Positions 25,408 to 34,370 of a stretch of 64,000 nt of DNA are shown here, in pieces (the stretch's first letter is position 1; each line of letters begins with the position of its first letter). Under the pieces are notes generated by a model. It searched no databases and was not told the DNA's origin. It saw only the letters and a program-made list of their open reading frames with translations. The translations under genes and the position numbers were made by a program. Origin of the DNA: Paenibacillus riograndensis SBR5 (GTDB taxonomy: Bacteria; Bacillota; Bacilli; Paenibacillales; Paenibacillaceae); contig NZ_LN831776.1 in NCBI RefSeq assembly GCF_000981585.1, positions 7,431,902-7,495,901 of the forward strand, in the 5' to 3' direction.

Positions 25408-27624
25408 TTAATCCTCGCTCACTAACAGCGCTCGCTCCTGCTCCCGATGTTTGCCCGGCCAAAAGGACCAGCGGCCCAAGAGTACGGTAATTGCCGGCAC
25501 CAGGAAAGGGCGGACTACGAAGGTGTCCAGCAGCACCCCAATGGCGGTGATAATGCCGAACTGCACCAGCACTTGAATCGGCAGGCTGGCCAGCACCGCG
25601 AAGGTTCCGGCCAGTATGAGCCCGGCGGAGGTGATGACCGAGCCGGTCTCATTTACACCTTCAGCAATGGCCTGCTTCAGCGGCATAACTTTGCGTTTTT
25701 TCCAGATGTTCGAGATCATGAAGATGTTGTAGTCCTCTCCCAGTGCAACCAGGAATACGAAGGAATACAGCGGAATGGCACCCTGAATGGCGTCTGCTCC
25801 CATAAGATAATGAATAATAATCCAGCCTAGCCCCAGCGCTGAGAAAAACGACAGGATTACGGTCGCCACCAGATAAACCGTCGCCACTACAGAGCGCAGA
25901 TAGATCAGCAGCAGCACGGTAATCATCCCGATAACAACCGGAATAATCAGATCCGTATCTCTCTCCCCGAGCTCTTTGGTATCATACTGGGCCGCAGTCT
26001 GCCCGCTGATCCACACACTATCCTTGACGTTGTCCAGGCCCGATTCAGCCAGCGCCTGTTCTACGGTTGCCTGAAGCGCTGGTATGTGATTCATGGCCTC
26101 CAGAGAATATGGATTACTTTTGAATTCTACATCATACCCGAGGATATTATGGCTGACCGCACCCTGCTGGGGATCGGACACCGTATCAATATAAGAAATC
26201 CCGCTGAGAACTACCTTGATATCCTCCCCGTTCACCTTACCCTGTGTATCAATCATCAGCTTGGCCGGAGCCAGCCCGCCGGGAGAGAATTGGGTGCCGA
26301 TAAGGTCAAAGCCCTCGCGCGACTCCATGTCCTCCGGAAAGGACGAGAGAATATCATAAGTAAATTTGATCCCGCCGGAAAAGGAGGCGAGCACACCGAG
26401 AAGAACCACCGTAATGCCTACAATCGCCCAAGGGCGGGCTACCACGAAATCACCGATTCCTTTTTTGCGTTCAGGTTTAGGCTGCGGTGCCGGTTTGCCC
26501 TTCGCTTTGGCCCGATCGGCTTCCATCTGCGGAGTACGCGGAATGAACGGAAAAAAGGAGGTGCGGCCAAAAATCGCCAGCAGCGCAGGCACCAGCGTCA
26601 AGCTGGCGATCCCCATAATCAGAATCGAGACGCTGAACGGAACGGCGAACCGGTGGTACGCACCGTATTTGGCCAGCAGCAGCGCAAACAGCGCCAATAC
26701 AACTGTAAATCCGCTCATGGCAATAGCGCCGGAAGAATGTGTGATTGCAAGCAATAATGCGTGCCCCTTATGCTTCTCCACCTTCAGCATCTGACGGAAC
26801 CGGGAAATCAGGAACAGGCAATAGTCCGTACCCGCACCGAACAGCAGCACGGTCATAATGGAAATGGCCTGGGAGTCTACGGTGATCCAGCCTTCCTGGG
26901 CCATTTTTCCGAGCACAGGGCTGGTAACACCATAGGCAAAACCTACCGCTACGAGTGGAATCAAAGCCAGAATCGGCGAGCGGTAGATCAGCAGCAGGAA
27001 CACAAGCACCAGCACAACTGTTGCGATCAGCAGGGAGACATCCGCATTCTGGAACAGTCCGGTGGCATCAACGGAGATCCCTACCGGCCCGGATACCCGA
27101 AGGCTCAGATCATTACTCTCTGTCTTCGCTGCAGAAGGGTCGCCGCCTGTCTCCGTTTTTATTACTTTTTTCATTTCCGTTAATGCTTCGCCGAGCTGGC
27201 TGCTGGCCGCTGTCTTCTCAAAAAGCACCGGAGTAACCAGTGTGCTCCCATCCTCCGACAACGAAGCCTGAAGCGCCTGCGGCGGCAGCTTCCCGAGCGG
27301 CGGAACGTAGTTCTGATGTGCCAATGGCTGCTGCTCAAGCTTGCTGTACACAGCGATGATATGTGCCAGATCCTCCCCGGACATTCCGCCTTCCCTATGC
27401 CATACGAGCAAGGCAGGGACGCCGCTGCCAGCCGGAAACTCCCTTTCAGCAACGGCTGAAGCCCGCACCGACTGCGAATCTTCAGGGAGGTTGGATGCAT
27501 TGTTCAGCTCCTGCGAGTTCACCGAAGGCCATAACATGGTGAGCGCTCCCACAACCGCTATCCAGACGATTAGGGTGACCCACTTGGTTTTGCTGCCTGC
27601 CACCCAATTTCCGTAGCCTGACAT
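25408..27624 (-). CDS. MMPL/RND-family exporter
   Basis: A 738-residue membrane protein with the typical RND duplicate topology: one helix, a large external loop, five helices, a cytoplasmic linker, then the same again. Family motifs include GAGTDYCLFLISRFR in the first half and ALGEDYNIFMISNIWKKR in the second, which hold the proton-relay aspartates. B. subtilis YdfJ and mycobacterial MmpL proteins are relatives that export lipids or drugs. The substrate is unknown. The start at MSGYGN is chosen for a GAGAGG site; a longer N-terminus is possible. Confidence 0.88.
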   Translation of the reverse strand: MSGYGNWVAGSKTKWVTLIVWIAVVGALTMLWPSVNSQELNNASNLPEDSQSVRASAVAEREFPAGSGVPALLVWHREGGMSGEDLAHIIAVYSKLEQQPLAHQNYVPPLGKLPPQALQASLSEDGSTLVTPVLFEKTAASSQLGEALTEMKKVIKTETGGDPSAAKTESNDLSLRVSGPVGISVDATGLFQNADVSLLIATVVLVLVFLLLIYRSPILALIPLVAVGFAYGVTSPVLGKMAQEGWITVDSQAISIMTVLLFGAGTDYCLFLISRFRQMLKVEKHKGHALLLAITHSSGAIAMSGFTVVLALFALLLAKYGAYHRFAVPFSVSILIMGIASLTLVPALLAIFGRTSFFPFIPRTPQMEADRAKAKGKPAPQPKPERKKGIGDFVVARPWAIVGITVVLLGVLASFSGGIKFTYDILSSFPEDMESREGFDLIGTQFSPGGLAPAKLMIDTQGKVNGEDIKVVLSGISYIDTVSDPQQGAVSHNILGYDVEFKSNPYSLEAMNHIPALQATVEQALAESGLDNVKDSVWISGQTAAQYDTKELGERDTDLIIPVVIGMITVLLLIYLRSVVATVYLVATVILSFFSALGLGWIIIHYLMGADAIQGAIPLYSFVFLVALGEDYNIFMISNIWKKRKVMPLKQAIAEGVNETGSVITSAGLILAGTFAVLASLPIQVLVQFGIITAIGVLLDTFVVRPFLVPAITVLLGRWSFWPGKHREQERALLVSED

Positions 27625-27790
27625 TCCGTTCATCCTCTCTTCGTACCCTTCAGCCCAAAATGAACCGTGGGTCATTTTCATATTCTTATCATATATACCC
27701 TAAAAATTTTAATCAAACCTTTTTTTTCAAAAGATCGCGATATCCATAGGTTTATATGCCAATTATCTTAGGGTTAGTGCAGAATCTTAT

Positions 27791-27828
27791 GCAATACACC
27801 ATAACGTTTGCAATACACCATAACGTTG
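27791..27828. repeat. 19-bp direct repeat, two copies
   Basis: GCAATACACCATAACGTT occurs twice with a period of 19 bases, upstream of the MMPL gene. It may be an operator pair or a chance duplication. Confidence 0.6.
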
Positions 27829-27927
27829 AAATTTGTTTGGCTGGGGCACGTTTAATATGCGAAGAAGCCGGTAAGTAGTTGCTAGTTGGAATTAGGATAT
27901 TTAGACCGGCTCTGCCCCCCAGAACTC

Positions 27928-28121
27928 GGCCTTCGGCGCTCCAACAGCGGTATTTCTGCTGTTATTTCTAGGCTAACCGGCCTTCGACGCTCCAACAACG
28001 GTATTTCTGCCGTTATTTCCGGGCAAGCTGGCCTTCGACGCCCCAATAACGGTATTTCTGCCGTTGTTTCCGAGCAAGCTGGCCTTCGGCGCCCCAACAA
28101 CGGTATTTCTGCTGTTGCTCG
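27928..28121. repeat. Family B tandem array: four copies of a 51-bp unit
   Basis: GGTATTTCTG begins at 27949, 28000, 28051 and 28102, a spacing of exactly 51 each time. Each core is an AACGG/CCGTT (or CAGCGG-like) hairpin, AACGGTATTTCTGCCGTT, followed by ATTTCCGGGCAAGCTGGCC and CTTCGACGC. The sequence is unrelated to family A but the period is the same. Confidence 0.9.
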
Positions 28122-28250
28122 TTACAAATTCGTCCAAAGTATCTATCCTACAACTTTAAGCATATTTTTATCCACATGTGGAAGTAATCATAGTTTCCTA
28201 TGCTATTAAATTAGGGTTAAGCTTAGCTTCCCCCAAAACATATAATTGTA

Positions 28251-28375
28251 GAAACGGCTTCCTTTTACAAGAGCCTATGCTTCCAAAGCAGCGATACAGA
28301 GTACCGCTTTCAGGTACCCGTTTCAGCGAGAAATAGAAGGATAATTTATAGCGCCATATAAATTCTTATATTTTG
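28251..28375. repeat. Dispersed palindromic element F, copy 1
   Basis: It begins GAAACGGCTT and CCTTTTACA, and ends with TTTCAGCGAGAAATA, AGGATAATTTAT and ATATAAATTCTTATATTT. The last part is an imperfect hairpin of about 20 bp. Compared with the copy at 51705-51800 it carries about 50 extra bases between its left and right halves. Confidence 0.75.
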
Positions 28376-28425
28376 AAAAAAGCCCCCCTGCCCACAGCAT
28401 GTACGTACCGCTGTGAACAGGGGGA
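28375..28425 (-). terminator. Terminator of the marR-ABC-ABC operon
   Basis: CCCCCTG/CAGGGGG and an inner CACAGC/GCTGTG stem form a long hairpin. Six T residues follow on the minus strand, about 60 bases after the stop at 28485. Confidence 0.85.
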
Positions 28426-28484
28426 CTATTTAAGCGGCGGTATGCCGCATAGGATTAACTATCCATTGGGATTCATTGTATTCT

Positions 28485-30398
28485 TTAGCCTACATCCGGC
28501 AGCCCCTCATCGGAGAACTGGCTGTTGTACAGATCCGCATAGAATCCGTCAGCTTTCAGCAGTTCCTCGTGGGTGCCTTTTTCAATGACGCTGCCCTTGT
28601 TCATCACGAGAATCAAATCGGCGTCCCGGATGGTGGATAGACGGTGGGCGATAACAAAGCTTGTTCTGCCATTCATCAGCGTGTTCATCGCCTTCTGGAT
28701 TTGCACTTCAGTCCGCGTATCGACGCTGCTTGTCGCTTCATCCAGAATCAGAATGGTAGGATCGGCCAGAATTGCCCGGGCAATAGTAAGCAGCTGCTTC
28801 TGCCCCTGCGAAATGTTGGAGGCTTCCTCGTTCAGAATCGTGTCATAGCCAAGCGGCAGTGTGCGGATAAAGTGATCGGCATGAGCAGCTTTGGCAGCCC
28901 GCACCACATCGGCTTCTGTAGCGCCCTCGCGGCCATAGGCGATATTGTCACGGATGGTTCCGTTGAACAGCCAGGTATCCTGAAGCACCATGCCGAATTT
29001 GCTGCGCAGCTCGCTGCGCTTCATATCGGTAATATTGACACCGTCGATGATAATCTCCCCGCCGCTGATTTCATAGAAGCGCATCAGCAGGTTGATCAGC
29101 GTCGTTTTGCCGGCACCGGTCGGCCCTACAATAGCAATGGTCTGTCCGGGGCTGACCTCAATGTTCATGTCTTCAATCAGAATAGCGTCTTCCTTGTAGC
29201 CGAATTTCACATGACGGAATTCAACCGAACCTTCTTCTGCATCCACTGGGCGTTTGGCCAGGGACGTACTGACTTCAGGAACTTCTTCTTCTTCATCCAA
29301 AAGCTCAAATACACGTTCTGCCGAAGCAATCGTCGATTGAATGATGTTGGCAATATTGGCCGTTTGCGTAATCGGCATGGTGAACTGGCGCGAATATTGG
29401 ATAAAAGCCTGAATGTCCCCGACATCAATAATTTTTTTGGTGACGAAAATACCGCCAACCACACAGACCAGCACATAACCCAGGTTCCCGATGAACATCA
29501 TCAGCGGCATAATAATACCGGAAATGAACTGCGCCCGCCAGCCGGAATCGTAAAGCGAGTCATTGATTTTATCAAACTCGCCCAGCGAGTGCTTTTCGCG
29601 GCCAAAAGCTTTGACAATGCGGTGACCGGTGTACATTTCTTCAACATGCCCGTTCAACTGTCCCAAAGATTTCTGCTGCCCGATGAAATAAGTCTGGGAA
29701 CGTTTGGTGATCCCCATAATGACCACAAAGCTCAGCGGCAGTGTAATAATCGTGATCAGAGTAAGCCAAGGGCTAATGGTCAGCATCATGATAATCACAC
29801 CGATAATGGTCACGATAGAAGTTATGAGCTGTGTCAAACTCTGCTGCAGCGTAGTGCTGATATTGTCCACATCATTGGTGGCCCGGCTGAGGATTTCCCC
29901 GTGGGTCCGGGAGTCAAAATATTTCAGCGGCAGCCGCTCCAGCTTGCTGTTGATCTGCTCACGCATATCAAAAACAACCTTCTGCGCCACACCGGACATT
30001 ACATACTGCTGCACATAACTGAACAATGAGCTGAGCAGGTACAGAGCGCCCAGAATAATTAAAATATCATTAATATAGCCAAAATCAATCGCAGCGCCAG
30101 GCACACCCTTCATTATGCCAAAAGCGCCCTCGAACAACTTGGTAGTTGCTTTACCCATAATCTTAGGGCTGAAGATACTGAATACGGTACTGGCAATTGC
30201 CATAATAAAAACAATAATGAGCTGCATCTGGCGCGGCCGCAGATAGCGGATCAGACGGCGCAGCGTGCCTTTAAAATCCTTGGCCTTCTCAGGGGGCAGG
30301 CCCATGCCCGGACCACCGGGTCCGCCCGGTCCGCGGCCGCCTCCAAATCCGCCTGGGCGGCGGGGAGCCGATTTACCTGCATTATTCTGTTCACTCAT
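28485..30398 (-). CDS. ABC exporter half, catalytic subunit of a heterodimer
   Basis: A 637-residue half-transporter with a Gly/Pro-rich N-terminus, six membrane helices and a nucleotide-binding domain. Walker A is GPTGAGKTT, and Walker B is LILDEATSSVD with the catalytic Glu intact. The signature is NISQGQKQ instead of LSGGQ. Together with the partner gene this fits heterodimeric multidrug exporters (BmrCD/YfiBC, TM287/288): this subunit supplies the Walker motifs of the active site. The gene overlaps its upstream partner by four bases (ATGA), showing translational coupling. Confidence 0.92.
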   Translation of the reverse strand: MSEQNNAGKSAPRRPGGFGGGRGPGGPGGPGMGLPPEKAKDFKGTLRRLIRYLRPRQMQLIIVFIMAIASTVFSIFSPKIMGKATTKLFEGAFGIMKGVPGAAIDFGYINDILIILGALYLLSSLFSYVQQYVMSGVAQKVVFDMREQINSKLERLPLKYFDSRTHGEILSRATNDVDNISTTLQQSLTQLITSIVTIIGVIIMMLTISPWLTLITIITLPLSFVVIMGITKRSQTYFIGQQKSLGQLNGHVEEMYTGHRIVKAFGREKHSLGEFDKINDSLYDSGWRAQFISGIIMPLMMFIGNLGYVLVCVVGGIFVTKKIIDVGDIQAFIQYSRQFTMPITQTANIANIIQSTIASAERVFELLDEEEEVPEVSTSLAKRPVDAEEGSVEFRHVKFGYKEDAILIEDMNIEVSPGQTIAIVGPTGAGKTTLINLLMRFYEISGGEIIIDGVNITDMKRSELRSKFGMVLQDTWLFNGTIRDNIAYGREGATEADVVRAAKAAHADHFIRTLPLGYDTILNEEASNISQGQKQLLTIARAILADPTILILDEATSSVDTRTEVQIQKAMNTLMNGRTSFVIAHRLSTIRDADLILVMNKGSVIEKGTHEELLKADGFYADLYNSQFSDEGLPDVG

Positions 30399-32155
30399 GC
30401 TATTTCCTCCTCTGACAGCTGCGAGGATACGATCTCGCGGTACACTTCACTGTTGTCCATCAACTCGCGGTGGGTGCCCATTCCGGCAATCTGTCCTTCA
30501 TCAAGCACAATAATCCGGTCGGCATCCATAACGGTACTGACCCGCTGGGCTACAATGATTACAGTAGATTCCGTAGTTTCACCCTTAAGTGCAGCCCGCA
30601 GCTTGGCGTCGGTCTTGAAGTCCAGGGCAGAGAAGCTGTCGTCGAACAAATAGACCTCCGGTTTTCTTACCAGCGCACGGGCAATCGAAAGACGCTGCTT
30701 CTGTCCGCCGGAGACGTTGCCTCCGCCCTGGGAGATTTCTGAATTGAAGCCGTCTTTCATGGCGGTGACGAAATCGTAAGCCTGGGCAATCTTGGCCGCA
30801 TGGATGACTTCTTCCTCCGTGGCCTCTTCTTTGCCGTAGCGGATATTCTCATTGATTGTACCCGTGAACAGCACGGCTTTTTGCGGAATATAGCCAATCT
30901 TGCTCCGCAGCTCTTCCTGTGTCATCTCCCGCACATCAACTCCATCTACACGCACTGCACCTTCGCTGACATCATAGAATCGCGGAATCATGCTGAGCAG
31001 AGTGGATTTGCCTGAACCTGTACCGCCGATAATCGCTGTGATCTCACCGGGCTTGGCACTGAAGCTGATTCCTGCCAATGCAGGCTGTTCCGCACCGGGA
31101 TAGGAGAAGGACACGTTATCGAATTCGACGAACCCGTGCATATTGCCGCGGCCGTCCTTACGGGTCGCTGCGGCTGTAGTCTGGAGCTGTCCGGCGGTTG
31201 GATCTGTAATTTCAGGCTGCATGTCCAGCACCTCATTAATCCGCAGCGCGGAGGCGGAGGCCCGGGGAATCAATACGAACATCATGGATACCATGATCAG
31301 GGAGAACATAATCTGCATCGCATATTGAATAAAAGCCATCAGCGAGCCGACCTGCAGATCCCCGTCGCCGATCCGGATACCGCCGTAATACAGAATGGCA
31401 ATCATAGAAAAGTTCATAACAATCATCATCAGCGGCATCAGACCGGCCATAATCTTGTTGACCTTGATGGCAGTATCCGTGAGATCTTTGTTGGCTTCGG
31501 TAAACCGTTCATTCTCATGGCTGATCCGGTTGAAGGAACGGATGACGCGAATACCTGTCAGATGCTCGCGCAGCACGCGGTTCAATTTGTCCAGCTTGAC
31601 CTGAATCGCCTTGAACAGCGGGAGGCCCTTCATCCCGATGAAGAGAATCGCGCCCACTAGCAGCGGAATCACCACAACAAAGATCAAGGAAAGCTTTGCA
31701 TCCTCCGATATAGCCATAATAATACCGCCGATCATCATCATCGGCGCACCGATCATCATGCGCAGCATCATAGTAAGCACGGTTTGTACCTGTGTAATAT
31801 CATTGGTGGTACGTGTAATCAGCGATGCTGTTCCCAGCTTGTCGAATTCATGCAGGGTGAAATTCTCTACATGATTGAACATCCGGGACCGGGTATTCTT
31901 GCCGAAGCCGGCGGCAACTTTGGCCGACAGGTAACTGGCTATAATTGAACATAAGGCTCCTCCAGCAGCAACCAGCAGCATGAATCCGCCAATTTTCCAA
32001 ATATAACTGCGGTCACCCTGAACAATCCCTTTATCGACAATGTCACTCATCAGGGTAGGAAGATACAGGTCGCCCATGGACTGCAGAAATACGAGGATCA
32101 GTACGGCTGCAATAGCCAGCTTAAAGGGCTTCAATTGTTTCATTAGTTTAATCAC
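30395..32155 (-). CDS. ABC exporter half, degenerate subunit of a heterodimer
   Basis: A half-transporter of about 586 residues with six membrane helices and an ATP-binding domain. Walker A is GGTGSGKST and the signature NVSGGQKQ is canonical. Walker B reads YLFDDSFSALD, so the catalytic Glu is Asp, the mark of the non-hydrolysing site in heterodimeric exporters. I chose the GTG at 32155, nine bases after GGAG; an in-frame ATG at 32164 lies directly against that GGAG and is less likely. Either way it overlaps the end of the marR gene. Confidence 0.9.
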   Translation of the reverse strand: MIKLMKQLKPFKLAIAAVLILVFLQSMGDLYLPTLMSDIVDKGIVQGDRSYIWKIGGFMLLVAAGGALCSIIASYLSAKVAAGFGKNTRSRMFNHVENFTLHEFDKLGTASLITRTTNDITQVQTVLTMMLRMMIGAPMMMIGGIIMAISEDAKLSLIFVVVIPLLVGAILFIGMKGLPLFKAIQVKLDKLNRVLREHLTGIRVIRSFNRISHENERFTEANKDLTDTAIKVNKIMAGLMPLMMIVMNFSMIAILYYGGIRIGDGDLQVGSLMAFIQYAMQIMFSLIMVSMMFVLIPRASASALRINEVLDMQPEITDPTAGQLQTTAAATRKDGRGNMHGFVEFDNVSFSYPGAEQPALAGISFSAKPGEITAIIGGTGSGKSTLLSMIPRFYDVSEGAVRVDGVDVREMTQEELRSKIGYIPQKAVLFTGTINENIRYGKEEATEEEVIHAAKIAQAYDFVTAMKDGFNSEISQGGGNVSGGQKQRLSIARALVRKPEVYLFDDSFSALDFKTDAKLRAALKGETTESTVIIVAQRVSTVMDADRIIVLDEGQIAGMGTHRELMDNSEVYREIVSSQLSEEEIA

Positions 32156-32642
32156 GATTCTCATCTCCGTTCATTTGTAACCGGTCCAAATTAGGCGGCG
32201 GATTATCTTCTACAAATCTGTGCACCTTCAGCAGCAGTTCTGCCAGCTGGTCGCTCTCGGCTTCGCCCAGATACCCCACCAATTTGTTAAGCGATGCATT
32301 CATATGTTCTTTTGCCCTGCGGGTAATAATCCCCCCCTGCTCCGTCAGCCTGATACGCACGACCCTCCGGTCGTTTGCATCCGGGAGTCTCTCCACCATT
32401 TGCTTGGCTTCAAGACTGTTAATAAGCTGGGTAACGGTTGGAGGCGTGAGTCCCATGAACCGGCTGATTTCGGAAACCTTCAGCCCTTCCTCCCCCTCAC
32501 GTGACCGTTTTGCGATGGTTATTAATAAAGTCATCTCACTAGGCCTATGGCCCTCCACCGTATGCTGCCAGTGTGTTTTACGCAACTGCCGGAGTGCGGC
32601 AAAAAGCTTGTGTGCGACTGGATTTTCATGATTTATCCCAAT
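32148..32642 (-). CDS. MarR-family regulator of the ABC exporter operon, probable ATT start
   Basis: A winged-helix regulator (MGLTPPTVTQLINSLEAKQMVERLPDANDRR region holds the recognition helix and wing). The usual start codons give only a TTG at 32585 with no ribosome binding site, and this would cut off helix 1. Upstream, the same frame encodes a plausible helix 1 (NPVAHKLFAALRQLRKTHW) and reaches an in-frame stop. The only well-placed start there is ATT at 32642, five bases after GAGGTGG. I annotate that start (164 residues). The gene heads the operon and probably represses it from the palindrome at 32693-32707. Confidence 0.75.
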   Translation of the reverse strand: MGINHENPVAHKLFAALRQLRKTHWQHTVEGHRPSEMTLLITIAKRSREGEEGLKVSEISRFMGLTPPTVTQLINSLEAKQMVERLPDANDRRVVRIRLTEQGGIITRRAKEHMNASLNKLVGYLGEAESDQLAELLLKVHRFVEDNPPPNLDRLQMNGDENRD

Positions 32643-32660
32643 GCTTCCACCTCGATTTTA

Positions 32661-32734
32661 TTTAGGTATACAAATTATTAAATACTATATTAATTAGGAT
32701 ACCTAATTATATTTCCGGCCAGATGCTTTGTCAA
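32661..32734 (-). promoter_or_regulatory. marR operon promoter with operator palindrome
   Basis: A near-perfect SigA promoter is read on the minus strand: TTGACA at 32729-32734, a 17-base spacer and TATAAT at 32706-32711. The palindrome ATTAGG-ATA-CCTAAT at 32693-32707 overlaps the -10 and start site, as expected for autorepression by MarR. A related half site, TTTAGGTATAC, lies at 32661-32671 in the leader. Confidence 0.8.
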
Positions 32735-32795
32735 TTCTTGAATCCGCTATCAATTATTACGGAATGAAGAACGCTGCCTAACCGGCCAGAAACAC

Positions 32796-32823
32796 AAAAA
32801 CCCCGCCAGAAGGCGGGGTTTTT
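32796..32823 (-). terminator. Terminator of the receptor-peptide operon
   Basis: AAAAACCCCGCC and GGCGGGGTTTTT form a 12-bp stem with a 4-base loop and T tracts on both sides. It closes the operon after the small peptide gene. Confidence 0.9.
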
Positions 32824-32864
32824 GGGGTGGCTTGCCATGGGGCTTGTCCACCTTGCACCGGATC

Positions 32865-33002
32865 TTAGTAACCTATTCCATGCTCCATTGTCGTAAAAGA
32901 TCCACCAGCTGATCCGGAATTTTCTGCAGGTACTCTCGGGCCGATCAGAATAAAACTAAATAATGCCAGAGCGCTGAATGCCGTTAACAGGGTTTTCTTC
33001 AT
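32865..33002 (-). CDS. Phr-like small exported signalling peptide precursor
   Basis: A 45-residue peptide that starts inside the end of the HTH/TPR gene (overlap 47 bases, different frame). It has a strong AAAGGAGCTGAGG ribosome binding site. The N-terminus is a signal peptide: two lysines, then a hydrophobic stretch (LLTAFSALALFSFILIG) at residues 5-21. A short polar linker with Pro, Asn, Gly and Ser follows, and the end is TTMEHGIGY. This is the structure of Phr/PapR/NprX pro-peptides: secretion, cleavage and re-import of a short C-terminal peptide that binds the TPR receptor encoded upstream. The mature signal is probably within the last 5-8 residues, but its ends cannot be read from sequence. 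Confidence 0.78.
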   Translation of the reverse strand: MKKTLLTAFSALALFSFILIGPRVPAENSGSAGGSFTTMEHGIGY

Positions 33003-34356
33003 TTTTCCTCAGCTCCTTTAGGGTTTCCCCATATTTCTTCTGTTGCTGCTCGGTTGCAAAATGCCTGTACGTCTCAAAAAGCGTCACACAATCAATGATG
33101 TTGCCCGCACCATTCAGCCGAATGGCCAATTGCAGAGACTGCAGAATAGTCTCTACTCCTTGATTATACTGCCCCCGGTCCAGAAGGTACATTGAAATCT
33201 GGTAGCGCAGGCGGTATAGCCGGTCAATATTGATAGGGTCCATGAATTGCTCAAAGCGGACCATTTCGCGGGAGAACTGCGCTAACACCTTATCGACAGA
33301 GAAACCATAGCGGTTGGCGGACTCAACAATAACTACCAGCCCTGGCAGGATTTCACCGGGATTGTTGGCCAAGAAGGCGGAATATGCCGGAAGCGCTGCT
33401 TTGTTGCCCATCAGCATCTCAAGCGTAAAACCGTTGGCTACCGCAAAAAGACTGAAGTCTTGTACAACCTCCCTTCCCTCTTCATCCAAAATCTCAAACC
33501 AGTTCAGATCGGCATATCCAGCAGTGTATTTCTTCGCTTCCTCATATCTTTCTAACTTGGTAAGCGCAGTTGCCTTGAGTAAATAGCCTTGTGCATAATA
33601 TAGAACCAACGGCCGGGACAGGTCTAATTCTTCATTCCTTCGGTTATTCTTCCTGCGCAGCTCCTGCCGGTAGATGGCGTTAGCCAAAGCCCTAAGCTCA
33701 TCTGCGTATTTGCCCATATCCCTCCACTTCTGCAGGGTGAAGCAGACATTAGCCAGCTTAAGCAGGCCATCCAGCTGCATGTTCTCCGGAAGACGGCCGC
33801 GGTAGGGCTCAAAGGTGATGACGGCCCGCAGCTGCTCTTCCTTGTCCACCAACGATTCCAGTGACTTAAAGATACGGTATTGGCAAATCGCCATGCGTTC
33901 AGAATAGCTGTCCATTTCGTTGTCTACAATAATTTTATAAAATACCAGCGATTCCTGAATCTTTCCGTTTGCAAAAAGCTTCTCCGCCACAGAATACAAG
34001 ATCCCCAGCGGCTTCGGGTACTCCATGATCCGGTTCAGGACATCTTCTATGCAATGCTGCTTGCCGATTTCGGCACAGCGGATCAAAAATGGTTCAATCC
34101 TCCGGCGGGAGATCCGCTCCTCGCTGAAGCATTCATCCACATACAGCGGATACAGCCATCCTTCCGGAAACCCGAAGGCTCTGGTGACTGCATCCAGTTG
34201 TCCCAAAGACATCGGTTTAGGCGGATTCCCGTGGAGAATCGCACTGAGACTGCCGCGGTTCAGACCGGAAACCTTGGCAAACGAAGCGAGATTATGGCCC
34301 GAGCGGGACAGATGCTTCTCAATTTCTGAGCGTATGGTTGTCAACTTTGCCTCCAC
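32956..34356 (-). CDS. RRNPP-type quorum-sensing receptor: HTH domain plus TPR repeats
   Basis: A 466-residue protein with an N-terminal Xre-type HTH (about 19-60: HNLASFAKVSGLNRGSLSAI, then LGQLDAVTRAFG). About 400 residues of helical TPR-like repeats follow (for example LGILYSVAEKLFANGKIQESLVFYKIIV, YQISMYLLDRGQYNQGVETILQ segments). This is the layout of Rap/NprR/PlcR/AimR receptors that bind short peptides in the cytoplasm. The start is GTG after GGAGGAGG. The 3' end overlaps a Phr-like peptide gene. Its own promoter carries a perfect inverted repeat, so autoregulation is likely. Peptide systems of this kind (the Alo group) are known from Paenibacillus polymyxa; orthology to any of them is untested. 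Confidence 0.85.
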   Translation of the reverse strand: MEAKLTTIRSEIEKHLSRSGHNLASFAKVSGLNRGSLSAILHGNPPKPMSLGQLDAVTRAFGFPEGWLYPLYVDECFSEERISRRRIEPFLIRCAEIGKQHCIEDVLNRIMEYPKPLGILYSVAEKLFANGKIQESLVFYKIIVDNEMDSYSERMAICQYRIFKSLESLVDKEEQLRAVITFEPYRGRLPENMQLDGLLKLANVCFTLQKWRDMGKYADELRALANAIYRQELRRKNNRRNEELDLSRPLVLYYAQGYLLKATALTKLERYEEAKKYTAGYADLNWFEILDEEGREVVQDFSLFAVANGFTLEMLMGNKAALPAYSAFLANNPGEILPGLVVIVESANRYGFSVDKVLAQFSREMVRFEQFMDPINIDRLYRLRYQISMYLLDRGQYNQGVETILQSLQLAIRLNGAGNIIDCVTLFETYRHFATEQQQKKYGETLKELRKNEENPVNGIQRSGII

Positions 34357-34370
34357 CCGGCACCTCCTCC

